From the NCBI RefSeq assembly GCF_014284475.1, contig NZ_WJBC01000001.1, positions 124,001 through 188,000 of the forward strand: a DNA stretch of 64,000 nt, in the 5' to 3' direction. The notes under the pieces are model-generated. The model made no database searches. It had not been told where the DNA came from and was given only the letters and a program-made list of their open reading frames with translations. The DNA comes from Acetobacterium fimetarium. Its GTDB lineage: Bacteria > Bacillota > Clostridia > Eubacteriales > Eubacteriaceae. The translations under genes were made by a program, and so were the position numbers. This document shows positions 1 through 9,844 of this stretch, in pieces (the first letter of the stretch is position 1; each line of letters starts with the position of its first letter).

Positions 1-183
1 CAGCGAAATTAAGGAGATTTCACCGCTGCGTTCAAACCGTTTCACAGAACCCAAGCTCACTCCTGATTTTTCACTCAATTTTTCCTGTGATAGCTTCTGC
101 CTTTTACGGATACTGCGAATGCGTTGGGCGATTATATTATCAATTTCATGGGGAGTTTTTTGACTCAAAAAATTACTGTTCAT
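1..183 (-). CDS. XRE-family HTH regulator, N-terminal part (runs off the window)
   Basis: Reading leftwards from the ATG at 181-183, 61 codons are open to the window edge. Residues about 17-50 carry a Cro/C1-type helix-turn-helix: a basic IRSIRKRQKLSQEKLSEKSG segment is followed by GSVKRFERSGE, the usual second helix and turn of small HipB-like DNA-binding proteins. Such proteins are often antitoxins or autorepressors next to a toxin kinase or HipA-like gene, but the partner would lie outside the window. A consensus-like promoter and an inverted repeat lie directly upstream, which suggests autoregulation. The fold is secure; the role is not. Confidence 0.75.
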   Translation of the reverse strand, partial: MNSNFLSQKTPHEIDNIIAQRIRSIRKRQKLSQEKLSEKSGVSLGSVKRFERSGEISLISL

Positions 184-185
184 GG

Positions 186-238
186 TTAATATATTAACTA
201 TTATCGCCATTTATGTCAAGTAATAGTCATTATATTAG
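186..238 (-). promoter_or_regulatory. Promoter and inverted-repeat operator of the XRE gene
   Basis: On the minus strand TTGACA (214-219) and TTAATA (192-197) are separated by 16 bp. The ATG follows the -10 box by only about 8 bases, so the transcript would be leaderless or nearly so, and no ribosome-binding site is present. The segments 186-205 and 220-238 form an imperfect inverted repeat (ATAATAGT-type arms) flanking the -35 box, as expected for an autorepressor operator. Binding by the neighbouring regulator is inferred. Confidence 0.55.
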
Positions 239-399
239 CTAACTCACAGACTCGTTAAGTCATTATCCATCGCGTCCACATTGCTGCGGCACCATAAAAA
301 TGAGCTTGCCCCAGGCATCCGGCACCCGAAACCGGAAAACTGCAAGATTGAACATTTCGCATTGCCGCCATGTTTTAACTGCTATATTCAATGTTTTTC

Positions 400-428
400 T
401 TTACATTAAATTCTTCAATTGTTAAAAT
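400..428 (+). promoter_or_regulatory. Sigma-A-type promoter of the PPTase-NRPS operon
   Basis: TTTACA (400-405), a 17-bp spacer and TAAAAT (423-428) form a good vegetative promoter about 65 bp before the phosphopantetheinyl transferase start at 495. No other promoter is obvious before the NRPS, so both genes are probably transcribed from here. I saw no operator or riboswitch in the 180 bp upstream. Confidence 0.6.
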
Positions 429-494
429 TAAATGATCAATAACCACAAATACAAAAGTAAAAACTACCCAAGAAGAGGAAAGGAATGTTCAAAA

Positions 495-1202
495 ATGAAT
501 GTGACCTATTTGATGCAGACCGATCCACTCGCTGATGAGGCGCTGTTTTTTGACCTTTATCAGACCCAGGCCCCGGCCCGGCAGAAAAAAATTGACCGGT
601 TTATCTTGCCTAAGGATAAAAAGCTGAGCCTGGCCGCCGGGCTGCTGTTTCAGGCAGGACTTGCCGACCACGGCCTCCGGGCATCGGAACTTACCATTGC
701 CCATCATGAAAACGATAAACCATTTATTGTGGAGCATCCGGAACTGTTCTTCAACATTGCCCATTCGGAGAACCTGGCCATCTGTTCATTTTCCGACCGG
801 GAAATCGGTGCCGATGTGGAAATGGTGACGCCGATCGATCTTGAGCTGGCCAGACGGTTTTTCGATGCCAGCGAGTACCGGGATATCGTCGCCGCCGCCT
901 CCCCCGAAGACACTTTTTTTGATTACTGGGTGCTGAAGGAAAGTTACATGAAAGCCACCGGACGCGGCTTCAAGCTGCCGCTGGATGCCTTTCGGATTGC
1001 CTGGGCCGAGGACATCCGGGTTTATGAAGATGATATTTTAAAGCCCTACCATTTTTACCACACCACCGTATTTGAAACCTTCAAACTGGCTGTCTGCGTC
1101 AAAGGCGAACCGCCGGCGATGCAGCTGCGCTTCCTCAATGCCGCCAGCTTCACACAATCTCAAACGCCCCATCAATCTCTCACTCAGAAAGGAAAATCCT
1201 GA
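495..1202 (+). CDS. Sfp-type 4'-phosphopantetheinyl transferase
   Basis: It transfers 4'-phosphopantetheine from CoA onto the conserved serine of carrier domains, here most likely the two T domains of the NRPS that begins two bases after its stop. The protein is about 235 aa, normal for the Sfp/AcpT family. The family signatures are visible: an IGADVEMV segment (the magnesium-binding (I/V)GxDxE motif) and WVLKESYMKATGRGF (the W-KESxxK-G-G motif). Start: AGAGGAAAGGA at 474-484 is well spaced for the ATG at 495; the frame is open further upstream to 432, but that segment looks non-coding. A PPTase joined to a reductase-terminated NRPS is the same arrangement as ausA/ausB. Confidence 0.93.
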   Translation: MNVTYLMQTDPLADEALFFDLYQTQAPARQKKIDRFILPKDKKLSLAAGLLFQAGLADHGLRASELTIAHHENDKPFIVEHPELFFNIAHSENLAICSFSDREIGADVEMVTPIDLELARRFFDASEYRDIVAAASPEDTFFDYWVLKESYMKATGRGFKLPLDAFRIAWAEDIRVYEDDILKPYHFYHTTVFETFKLAVCVKGEPPAMQLRFLNAASFTQSQTPHQSLTQKGKS

Positions 1203-1204
1203 AG

Positions 1205-4200
1205 ATGAAAAATTTCACTGACCGCCAGCCAATCAATGCCGCAACTGCCCCTGCCGAACATTCAACTGCTTTTGCCCAGCAAAATGATTCCCGGGCGATG
1301 GCCGCGAGCTTTGCTTATTTCGAGCGGATTTTCGCCGGCCTCGAAACCGATTCAAACCCGATTTTTGATTACCCCGGGAATATCAGCCAGAAAGGCGTTC
1401 CCGATGAATGCGTCACCGCCGCTGTCTGCGCCCCGCCGGAACTCAACGCTTTCCTTGCCACCAACAACCTGACCCCGGACGCCTTTTTTATCGGCGCCTG
1501 GGCTTATACCCTGGCCAAATTCAGCGGCCAGGATGAAAGTGTTTTCTGCCTTGAACCCCAAAACAGTGCCGATCCGCTGCTGCCGATTTTTATCAAAATC
1601 GATGAAACCGGCCTGATTTCGGACTACCTGAGCGGGGTCCAGAGCAATTATCAGGAGACCGTCGCCCACAATGCCTGTCCTTTTGAACAGCTGGCCGGGG
1701 AGCTGAACATCAAAGCCGATCTCCGCTTCGTCTTTCAGGCGGATACTGGGGTTGTGCCCGATCTGGGCCACGCCAATCTGGCCGCCGTCATTTCAGCCAC
1801 AGAAACCAGCTTCACACTAAGCCTGCATTACCGGAGTGATCTGTACAATCAAGAGACCATCCGGCGGTTAGCTGATCTTTTCGAAACCACCGTTCGGGGT
1901 TTTCTGAGCGAAACCAGGTTGCTTGAGCTGACCCTGATTTCCGCGGCCGACCGGCTGGCCTGCGAGGCCTTCAACCGCACCGAAATCCCCTATGACACCT
2001 CCCTGACAATCGTGGCCATGCTGCGCAACCAGATGCAGAAGACACCAGATCATACCGCCCTGGTTTACAACGACGTGCAGCTGACTTATCGGGAACTGGA
2101 TACCATCACCGACCGCCTGGCCAAGCATATCAAAAGCTTCGGCATCGGCCGGGAAGACATCGTCCCGATTCTGCTGCCCAAATGCGAAGCGATGACCATC
2201 GCCTCCATCGCGGTGCTGAAAGCCGGTGCGGCCTATCAGCCCCTGGATCCCACCTACCCGATGGACCGCCTCGCGTTCATGATCAACGATACCGGTGCCG
2301 GTCTGATGATTGCCGATGAGGCGATGCTGGCGCTGGTGCCGGAATACACCGGCCAGATCATTCTGACCAAAGACATCGGCACGCTGCCCGACAGCGATAT
2401 CGTGCTGGAAGATCCCCGCCCCGAGGATCTGTTCATCATGCTCTACACCTCCGGCTCCACCGGTGTTCCCAAAGGGGTGATGCTGGAACACCGCAATGTC
2501 GTTTGCTTCTGCCAGTGGTATCAGCGCTACTACGATCTGGACGAAACCGCCAACGTGATTGCCTACGCCAGCTTCGGCTTTGACGCCAATATCATGGATA
2601 CCTATCCCGCGCTGACCGTCGGGGGCAGTCTGCACATCATTCCGGACGAGATCCGCCTTGACCTGCTGCGCCTCAACGATTATTTTGAAGCCAACGACGT
2701 CACCCACGCCTTTATGACCACCCAGGTGGGCCGCCAGTTTGCCGACAATATCGACAACCATTCGCTGAAACACCTCTCCACCGGCGGCGAAAAACTGGCC
2801 GCGATCCGCCCGCCCAGCTATCCTTTTCACAACCTCTATGGGCCGACCGAGACCGCGGTGATCGCCACCAGCTTTCTGATCGATGGCGAATACGACAACA
2901 TCCCGATCGGCAAGGCTCTCGACAATGTCAAGATGTACATCCTGGACCGCTACCAGCGACAGGTGCCCATCGGCGTGCCCGGCGAGCTGTGCATCGCCGG
3001 CCTGCATGTCGGCCGGGGCTATCTCAACCGGCCGGAAGCCACTGCCGCCGCCTTCGGCCAGAACCCTTTCTGTGATGCAGCGCCCTACGACCGCCTTTAT
3101 TATTCCGGCGATATCGTTCGCTATCGACCCGACGGCAACATCGAATTCGTCGGCCGCCGCGACGCCCAGGTCAAAATCCGCGGTTTCCGGGTGGAGCTGA
3201 CCGAGATCGAGGCGGTGATCCGCCAGTTTCCCGGCATCAACGATGTCACCGTCGTGGCCTACGATGATCCCAGCGGCGTTAAATATATTGTCGCCTATGT
3301 GGTGGCTGATAGCCCCGTCGACATCACGGCGCTCAATGCCTTTATCGAAGCGGAAAAGCCGCCTTACATGGTGCCGGCCGTGACCATGCAGATCGACAAA
3401 ATCCCGCTGAACCAGAACATGAAGGTCAATAAAAAAGCGCTGCCGGTGCCGGTTAAGCAGCAGACCGATCGGACCCCGCCGCAAAACCCGACCCAGCAGC
3501 AGATCTTTGACTGCGTCGCCAAGATTCTCGGCCATGACCAGTTCGGCATCACGACCGATCTGCAGGACGCCGGGCTGACCTCGATCGGGACCGTGACCCT
3601 GAACGTACGGCTGTCGCAGCTGTTTGGAGTAGTCGTCAAGAGCCGCGATTTAAAAGAACATCATACCGTCGCCCAGCTGGAAGCCTTCCTGACCAGCGCC
3701 GCCGCGGCCACCCCGGCCACGGCCGCAACCAAGCAGGACGCCTACCCGCTGACCCAAACCCAGATGGGTCTGTTTGTCGAATCGATGGCCAACCCAGAGG
3801 AACTGCTGTATCATATTCCGTTCTTGTTTAAACTCCACCCCGATGTCGACCTGGCGCGGCTTAAAACCGCCATCGAGGCGGCGATTGACGCCCATGCCTA
3901 TATCAAGACCCGCTTCTTTATGGATGACGACGGCGAAATCATGCAGCGGCGCCGCGACGACAGCCCCTTTACCCTGCGGATCCGCGACTATCTCGATAAG
4001 GACAAGCTGGTCACACCCTTTAAACTGATTGACGGCCGGCTTTTTAACGCCACCCTCTATCAGACCAAGGACGGCAACTATTTCTTTATCGATATCCATC
4101 ACAGCATCTGCGACGGCACCTCGCTGGTGATTCTGATTGAGGACATTAACCGGGCCTATGGCGGAGCCGCCCTGGAGCCGGAAAACTACAGCAGTTTTGA

Positions 4201-7200
4201 CGCCGCCCGGGACGAACAGCTCAGTCGGGCCGGGGCCGAGTACGCCCAGGCCGAGGCTTATTTTGCCGACCTCTTTTCCGGCTGCGACACCGACTTTTTA
4301 CCCGGCCCGGACAAAAACGAAACCGCCAAAACCCTCGGCATCGTCAGCCTGATCCCGGAGCGCCTCGAGGTGGCCGCGGTGGCCAGCTATTGCGACGCCC
4401 ACAGGCTCAGCCCCAACGCCTTTTTTGTCGGCTTGTTCGGCTACGTGCTGGGCCGCTACAACTACAAAGACCACAGCGTCTTTACCACCATCTACAACGG
4501 CCGCAGCGATTCCCGGACTGACCGCGCCATCGGCATGTTTGTCAAAACCCTGCCGGTTAGCTGCCAGCTGGGGAGTTCCGCCAGCCAGCTGTTTAGCGCC
4601 ACCAAAGAGCAGCTGATGGACAGCATGGATCACGATATCTACTCGTTTGCCGAAATCAGCCGGGCCTTTGGCATTTCGACCGATTTGATGTTTGTCTATC
4701 AGGGTGATAACTTTGAGTTTGACAGCCTCGCCGGCCAGCCCACCGAAGCCCTCGAAGTGATGAGCGAAGGCGTCATCGCCGCGATTTCAGTGGAAGTGTC
4801 AATCCGCGAGGGCCGCTACTATTTCCGGGCCAGCTTCGAGAGCAACCGCTACGAAGACAGCTCGATCACAGCCCTGCTTGAGAATCTCGCCCGAGCCGCC
4901 GAACAGGCTCTGGTTAGCGATGATCTGTCCCAAATCCGGCTGCTCTTTGACGAAGACCGCGAAATGGTCGATGATCCACGTTACCACGGCCGCACCTTTG
5001 TCGATCTTTTCGGTGCCGCCGCCGCCGCCTTCCCGGATCACATCGCCGTCCGCGACAAGCGCGGCAACATCACCTACGCCGAGCTGGATGCGGCCTCGGA
5101 TACGCTGGCTTTGCAGCTGCTGGCCGCCGGCGTCAAAAAAGAGGATTTCATCGGCGTGCTGGCCGGCCGGACCCGGGAATTCATCATCGGCGTGGTCGCC
5201 ACAATGAAAGCCGGCGGCGCCTATGTGCCGCTGGATCCCGAATACCCGGAAGACCGGCTGCGCTACATGCTGGAAGATTGTGCGGCCGACATTCTGCTTT
5301 ATGTCGACGACTACCGCGACCTGACCCGTTTTTACCAGCACCAGACCATCAGTCTCGATGCCATCACCGCCGGAATCCATCAGCCGGACAAAAGCTGGGC
5401 CACAGCGCAACCAGCCCCGGCCGATCTGGCCTATATGATTTACACCTCCGGCTCGACCGGAAAACCCAAGGGCGTGATGATCAACCACGGCAATCTCGCC
5501 AACCTGATTTTAAACGAAACCCTGAGTCAGGAGCTGGATGAACACACCCGCTGCGGCCAGTATTCCAGTTTCTGCTTTGACGCCTCGGTGGTCGGGATTT
5601 TCCCGGCGCTGGCCAACGGCTGCTGCCTCTATCTGTTTGCCGAAGAAGTCCGCAAGGATGCCGTCCAGGTCTGCCAGCTGATCAAAGACGAAGCCATCAA
5701 CGTCGCGGTCTTCCCGACCCAGATGGGCGAAATCATCATCGACAACTTGACCGATGACTCCAGCCTGACCCGGGTCATCCTCGGCGGCGAAAAATTCAAG
5801 CGTTATTACGACCGACCCTATGCCACGATCAATGCCTATGGCCCCACCGAAAGCACCGTGGAAACCACCATCTTCACCATCGATCAGGCCTACCGGAACA
5901 TCCCCATCGGGAAATCCCTGATCAATGTGCGTTCCTACATCGTTGACGAGCAGATGAATCCGGTGCCGGTGGGCGTACCCGGTGAGCTCTGCCATGCCGG
6001 CCGGCAGATTGCCCGCGGCTATCACAATCTCCCGGAAAAAACAGCGGCTGCCTTTGTCGCCAACCCCTTTGCGGTCGGCGCCGACGACCGGGTGCTCTAC
6101 CGCACCGGGGACATGGCGCGGCGCCGCGGCGACGGCAATATCGAATACATCGGCCGGATCGATTCCCAGGTTAAAATACGCGGCTACCGCATCGAACTCA
6201 GCGAAATTGAAGGCGCGCTGCGCGCCCATCCCGGCGTCAGCGAGACGGTCGTCACGGTGCTCGAACAGGGCGGCAACCAGTATATTGTCGGCTACTACAC
6301 CCGGCCGGAGGGGGCCATCGACCCCAAGGTCTGGCATCATCTGCTGCTGTCGCAGCTGCCCGAATACATGATTCCGACCTTCTACGTCCATCTGGCCAAA
6401 ATGCCGGTGACTCCGGGCGGCAAGATCGACAAAAAAGCCCTGCCGCAGCCGGAAACCGGCCTCAAGAAGGCCGACTACCTGGCCCCGGAAGGCGAGCTCG
6501 AGCAGAAACTCTGTGATATTTTCGGCGCCACCCTGGGGCTGGAAACGGTCAGCGTCCTCGACGATTTCTTCACCATCGGCGGCACCTCCATTTCCGCCAC
6601 CAAGGTGGCCATGAAATGCATGACCCAGCAGATCCCGCTGGCCTATGCGGATATTTTCGAATACAAAACGATCCGCAGCCTGGCCGCATTTGTCGAAAAA
6701 AGCGAAGCGGCGACCATCGATCCGACGGACATCATCAAAAACTTCGACTACCAGAACCTGCTGCCGGTGCTGGCCGAAAACGACGTGAAGAATCTGGCGG
6801 CGATCGCGCCGAGCGCCCTCGGCGACATCATTCTGACCGGCGCCACCGGCTTTCTGGGCGCCCATATGCTCCGTGAATTCCTGGATCATTACGACGGCAA
6901 AGTCACCTGCTTTATCCGCCAGGGCAAGGCCCGTTCGCTGGAACAGCGGATCAAGACGATGCTGGTCTACTATTTTGACCGGGACTATCAGGAACTCTTC
7001 GGAACGCGGATTTTCTGCGTCGAAGGCGATATCACCAGCCGCGAGAGCGTCATGAAGCTGGCGGCAGTCGAGGCCGGCACGGTCATCAACTGCGCCGCCT
7101 GCGTCAAGCATTTCGTGGCCGATGACACCCTGGAGAAAATCAATGTCCGCGGCGTTGAAAACCTGATCGATCTCTGTCTTAAAACCGGCCAGCAGCTGAT

Positions 7201-7933
7201 TCAGGTGTCCACCGTCAGCATCGCCGGCGAAGGCATCAATGGCGCCCCACCGCCGGACAAGCGGATCCGTGAAAACGAGCTGTACTTTGACCAGAGTCTC
7301 GAAAACGCCTATGTCCATTCCAAGTTTCTGGCCGAACGGGCAGTGCTGGCCGCCGTCGCCGAGGCCGGCTTAGCCGCCAAGATCATGCGGGTCGGTAACC
7401 TGATGAGCCGCAACAGCGACGGCGAATTCCAGATCAACTTCCTCCACAATGGCTTTATGCGGGGCCTTAAGGGCTATAAGATTCTCGGCCAGTTCCCCGT
7501 CAGTGCGCTGAGTCAGGCGGTTGAGTTTTCACCGATTGATACCACCGCCCACGCCATTTTGAAGCTGTCCCAGACCAACCGCGAGCTGACGGTGTTCCAC
7601 CCCTATAACAACCATACCGTCTATATGGCCGACGTGCTGGCCGAAATGAACGCCTACGGCTTTGCCATTAAGGTGGTTAGTGACGCCGACTTCGGCGCCG
7701 CCCTTCAGGCCGGCATGGCCGATGCCGAGGTGGCCCCGGCGATATCCGGGCTGATTGTCTACCTGACCAGCGATACTGTCAACAACGTCTACCCGATTGA
7801 TCCCGAAAACCGCTTTACCACCGAGGTGCTGTACCGGATCGGGCACAGTTGGCCGATTACCAACGAAACCTACATGCACAAATCAATTGCCGCCCTCGAT
7901 GGGCTGGGCTTCTTTGATCTGGACGAGAATTAA
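1205..7933 (+). CDS. Dimodular NRPS with terminal reductase (partial C-A-T-C-A-T-R)
   Basis: A 2242-aa assembly line. Residues about 30-265 look like the C-terminal half of a condensation domain with no HHxxxDG. Then come A1 (about 270-770; YTSGSTGVPKG near 414), T1 (serine in GLTSIG near 791), an intact C domain (HHSICDG near 964), A2 (about 1290-1760; YTSGSTGKPKG near 1414), T2 (GGTSIS near 1796) and an NAD(P)H thioester reductase (GATGFLGAHM near 1878, YVHSK near 2036). The reductase domain should release the dipeptide as an aldehyde, which often cyclises to an imine or pyrazinone. My by-eye specificity codes are D-A-M-F-S-G-L-V-I for A1 and D-A-V-V-I-G-A-V-E for A2; both suggest hydrophobic residues, A2 possibly aromatic. 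AGAAAGGAAAA at 1186-1196 is the ribosome-binding site. No exporter or tailoring gene is adjacent. Confidence 0.95.
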   Translation: MKNFTDRQPINAATAPAEHSTAFAQQNDSRAMAASFAYFERIFAGLETDSNPIFDYPGNISQKGVPDECVTAAVCAPPELNAFLATNNLTPDAFFIGAWAYTLAKFSGQDESVFCLEPQNSADPLLPIFIKIDETGLISDYLSGVQSNYQETVAHNACPFEQLAGELNIKADLRFVFQADTGVVPDLGHANLAAVISATETSFTLSLHYRSDLYNQETIRRLADLFETTVRGFLSETRLLELTLISAADRLACEAFNRTEIPYDTSLTIVAMLRNQMQKTPDHTALVYNDVQLTYRELDTITDRLAKHIKSFGIGREDIVPILLPKCEAMTIASIAVLKAGAAYQPLDPTYPMDRLAFMINDTGAGLMIADEAMLALVPEYTGQIILTKDIGTLPDSDIVLEDPRPEDLFIMLYTSGSTGVPKGVMLEHRNVVCFCQWYQRYYDLDETANVIAYASFGFDANIMDTYPALTVGGSLHIIPDEIRLDLLRLNDYFEANDVTHAFMTTQVGRQFADNIDNHSLKHLSTGGEKLAAIRPPSYPFHNLYGPTETAVIATSFLIDGEYDNIPIGKALDNVKMYILDRYQRQVPIGVPGELCIAGLHVGRGYLNRPEATAAAFGQNPFCDAAPYDRLYYSGDIVRYRPDGNIEFVGRRDAQVKIRGFRVELTEIEAVIRQFPGINDVTVVAYDDPSGVKYIVAYVVADSPVDITALNAFIEAEKPPYMVPAVTMQIDKIPLNQNMKVNKKALPVPVKQQTDRTPPQNPTQQQIFDCVAKILGHDQFGITTDLQDAGLTSIGTVTLNVRLSQLFGVVVKSRDLKEHHTVAQLEAFLTSAAAATPATAATKQDAYPLTQTQMGLFVESMANPEELLYHIPFLFKLHPDVDLARLKTAIEAAIDAHAYIKTRFFMDDDGEIMQRRRDDSPFTLRIRDYLDKDKLVTPFKLIDGRLFNATLYQTKDGNYFFIDIHHSICDGTSLVILIEDINRAYGGAALEPENYSSFDAARDEQLSRAGAEYAQAEAYFADLFSGCDTDFLPGPDKNETAKTLGIVSLIPERLEVAAVASYCDAHRLSPNAFFVGLFGYVLGRYNYKDHSVFTTIYNGRSDSRTDRAIGMFVKTLPVSCQLGSSASQLFSATKEQLMDSMDHDIYSFAEISRAFGISTDLMFVYQGDNFEFDSLAGQPTEALEVMSEGVIAAISVEVSIREGRYYFRASFESNRYEDSSITALLENLARAAEQALVSDDLSQIRLLFDEDREMVDDPRYHGRTFVDLFGAAAAAFPDHIAVRDKRGNITYAELDAASDTLALQLLAAGVKKEDFIGVLAGRTREFIIGVVATMKAGGAYVPLDPEYPEDRLRYMLEDCAADILLYVDDYRDLTRFYQHQTISLDAITAGIHQPDKSWATAQPAPADLAYMIYTSGSTGKPKGVMINHGNLANLILNETLSQELDEHTRCGQYSSFCFDASVVGIFPALANGCCLYLFAEEVRKDAVQVCQLIKDEAINVAVFPTQMGEIIIDNLTDDSSLTRVILGGEKFKRYYDRPYATINAYGPTESTVETTIFTIDQAYRNIPIGKSLINVRSYIVDEQMNPVPVGVPGELCHAGRQIARGYHNLPEKTAAAFVANPFAVGADDRVLYRTGDMARRRGDGNIEYIGRIDSQVKIRGYRIELSEIEGALRAHPGVSETVVTVLEQGGNQYIVGYYTRPEGAIDPKVWHHLLLSQLPEYMIPTFYVHLAKMPVTPGGKIDKKALPQPETGLKKADYLAPEGELEQKLCDIFGATLGLETVSVLDDFFTIGGTSISATKVAMKCMTQQIPLAYADIFEYKTIRSLAAFVEKSEAATIDPTDIIKNFDYQNLLPVLAENDVKNLAAIAPSALGDIILTGATGFLGAHMLREFLDHYDGKVTCFIRQGKARSLEQRIKTMLVYYFDRDYQELFGTRIFCVEGDITSRESVMKLAAVEAGTVINCAACVKHFVADDTLEKINVRGVENLIDLCLKTGQQLIQVSTVSIAGEGINGAPPPDKRIRENELYFDQSLENAYVHSKFLAERAVLAAVAEAGLAAKIMRVGNLMSRNSDGEFQINFLHNGFMRGLKGYKILGQFPVSALSQAVEFSPIDTTAHAILKLSQTNRELTVFHPYNNHTVYMADVLAEMNAYGFAIKVVSDADFGAALQAGMADAEVAPAISGLIVYLTSDTVNNVYPIDPENRFTTEVLYRIGHSWPITNETYMHKSIAALDGLGFFDLDEN

Positions 7934-7979
7934 AGGCCACAAAAATCAGGCCGTGGCCAGAGGTTGGTGTAAACTACCG

Positions 7980-8186
7980 TACCGACAAATTGTTAATCTG
8001 TTGTTCGCTGCGCCATGCGAAATCCGCTGTGCTCCTTTCGCATTGGTCGCGGGCAGTCGCCAACTACAAGCAAGCTTATGATTGGCTCGTTGCCTGCGCG
8101 CAGGATCGGACAGGTTTATCAACCTGTTCGCCCCGATGCGTAGGGTCTGACCCCTAGGTCACAACATGATATAACAATTGTCGGTA
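7980..8186. repeat. Nested palindromic element, family A, long copy
   Basis: The outer arms are TACCGACAAATTGTTA at the left and TAACAATTGTCGGTA at the right. Inside is a second hairpin (GGACAGGTTTATCAACCTGTTC near 8108-8130 region). Shorter relatives with nearly the same outer arms lie at 54243-54338 and 63583-63682. It fills most of the 440-bp gap after the NRPS. The remainder, 8187-8372, shows no supportable gene; only short, stop-interrupted coding-like scraps are seen. Confidence 0.7.
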
Positions 8187-8375
8187 CTGGGTTATCTTTT
8201 TAAACTAACACGCTGGCCGCGGAACAGGCCCGTACCGGGGTCATGCTCGCGGTATAACCGACGCCGATTTTAAAAACCTGGTGGAACTACTAATATAATC
8301 ACAAATATTGCCGATAATTAGAATAGTTGTTGAACACAAAACACAATTATTTACAAAAGAGGGGGTAATCGTGTG

Positions 8376-9182
8376 ATGAATATCAATTCTATTGCTAAAA
8401 ATTTATATACCAGCTACCGCAATATGACGGCCAGTCAAAAAGCGGCCGCCGCCAGCCCAACCGTCAACCAGACCGCTACCGCGAAAACGGACAGCCTTGA
8501 CATCTCAGCTGCCGCCTTAGCAAAAATGGACAACCCGGATGATAACGAGCCGCTGTCGGCCACATCAGGAAAAGATGCGCTGCCGATCACAAGGGGCAAA
8601 AAAGCCCACAGTTTTATTATCCATTTCCGGGATTCGGCGATGGTCAGTCGCGCCGTGACGCGGGGTTATATTACCGTTAACGGGGTCGATATCCCGCTTT
8701 CGGATGAGGTGAAAAAGCAATTAACCGAAATCGATGCCCAGGCCCATGCCGACCGTGAAGCGGCTTTTTTTAAGCGGACGATCGACCATAATCTGGCGGT
8801 TGCCGAACAGCAAAGTGAGGTCTGGGCAAGCGCCTTCAAAGATTTAGACGAAGCCATCGAAATCGCCGCCAAGCTTTCCGCCGGCCGAAACGTATCCGAC
8901 GCTGAGATAAAAAAACTGATGGAGATCAGTCCGCAGCTTTATGCCATGGCGATGGCGGCCAAGATGATGGCCGAAAGTCAGGAAAGACAGACCGAGCAAC
9001 AAGATCAGCCTGAAACAAAGATGACCCGACCGGAACCAACAACCAGCAACAGCGCCGCCGCACCGCAAGGCGTCAGCGAGTCTGATACGGAGTGGCAATC
9101 GTATGAGACGCAAATGACGGTCTCAATGGCAGGGACGCCAACCGTTACCGACGTCGCTGAAGCTGAAGTTACCGTCAATTAA
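8376..9182 (+). CDS. Unrecognised soluble protein with TDSLDIS-type N-terminus
   Basis: I do not recognise this 268-aa protein. Its first 60 residues are Ala/Thr/Ser-rich and end in a DSLDIS motif, a style seen at the N-termini of many uncharacterised clostridial proteins. Residues about 75-205 are a charged, probably alpha-helical core without cysteines or membrane segments. The last 60 residues are low-complexity Gln/Thr/Glu/Pro. No signal peptide is visible. AGAGGGGG at 8358-8365 supports the ATG at 8376; a GTG directly before it is an alternative. A strong terminator overlaps the stop codon, so it is probably monocistronic. Confidence 0.75.
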   Translation: MNINSIAKNLYTSYRNMTASQKAAAASPTVNQTATAKTDSLDISAAALAKMDNPDDNEPLSATSGKDALPITRGKKAHSFIIHFRDSAMVSRAVTRGYITVNGVDIPLSDEVKKQLTEIDAQAHADREAAFFKRTIDHNLAVAEQQSEVWASAFKDLDEAIEIAAKLSAGRNVSDAEIKKLMEISPQLYAMAMAAKMMAESQERQTEQQDQPETKMTRPEPTTSNSAAAPQGVSESDTEWQSYETQMTVSMAGTPTVTDVAEAEVTVN

Positions 9183-9223
9183 AAAAGCTGAAAGCCCTTA
9201 TTTTGGGGCTTTCAGCTTTTTTT
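9181..9223 (+). terminator. Intrinsic terminator after the 268-aa gene
   Basis: An AAAGCTGAAAGCCC stem, a short loop, GGGCTTTCAGCTTT and a T run. The A run before the stem means it can also work for leftward transcription. Confidence 0.85.
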
Positions 9224-9369
9224 GCGGTTATCAGCGGTCAGGCGGCCGGGCTGTTTGATCGGGTCCAGGTTAATGATTTCATGTTCTGCTCCTCTGATCC
9301 TTTCGGGTTGCTGCTTTTATTATACCCGGTCAGTGGGGTTGATTAACAGCTTTTTTAACCGAATGGCAG

Positions 9370-9738
9370 TTAGAACGCCACCCCGAAGATCGCTCCGGAA
9401 ACAAAGGGAATCAACCAGATCAGCCAGACGATCAGACTCAGTTTGTGAAAATTGGCCCGGGCTTTCTGATCATTCCTGACCAGCACCACGGTGGCCCAAA
9501 CGGCATGAAAGAGCATCAGCAGAATCGCCAGCAGGCCGGTCAGGCCATGGAAACTCAACAGCGTGACGTCGCCTGCCAGTTCGCTCATCAGCATGGTGCC
9601 GGTGGTATCACAAACCAGACCGAGATAGAATACGACCAGATGCCACACCTTTAGCTGGCCCTGAAGCTTCTCACCCCACACCCCGATTGAATAGAACACC
9701 AGCGCCAGGGTTATGGCGGTGCTTGCATAAATTAACAT
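9370..9738 (-). CDS. Small four-helix membrane protein (TIGR03987-like)
   Basis: A 122-aa protein with about four hydrophobic segments (near residues 5-22, 32-50, 62-85 and 98-118) joined by short charged loops. The pattern, including HLVVFYLGLVCDTTGT, FHGLTGLLAILLMLFHAVWA and FHKLSLIVWLIWLIPFVSG, fits the conserved hypothetical family TIGR03987, whose function I do not know. AGGAGG precedes the ATG at 9738. It lies 107 bp downstream of the TetR gene on the same strand and may be its target or co-transcribed with it. Conserved histidines inside the helices could hint at a redox or metal role, but that is speculation. Confidence 0.75.
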   Translation of the reverse strand: MLIYASTAITLALVFYSIGVWGEKLQGQLKVWHLVVFYLGLVCDTTGTMLMSELAGDVTLLSFHGLTGLLAILLMLFHAVWATVVLVRNDQKARANFHKLSLIVWLIWLIPFVSGAIFGVAF

Positions 9739-9844
9739 TATAAATCCTCCTGATTATTTTTTGACTTTGATAAAACAAACCGACCCAGTATCTGAACATC
9801 GTTCATTTGCATATAAAAATAAAATCACTTCGTTGTGATATGAT

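Noticed and set aside
240-399. Riboswitch or T-box upstream of the NRPS operon
   Set aside because: Lies upstream of the promoter at 400-428 and shows no recognisable conserved core or terminator.
1868-3535. Long minus-strand open frames inside the NRPS gene
   Set aside because: They are antisense shadows of the GC-rich NRPS frame, with no ribosome-binding site and repetitive Asp/Gly/Val/His composition.
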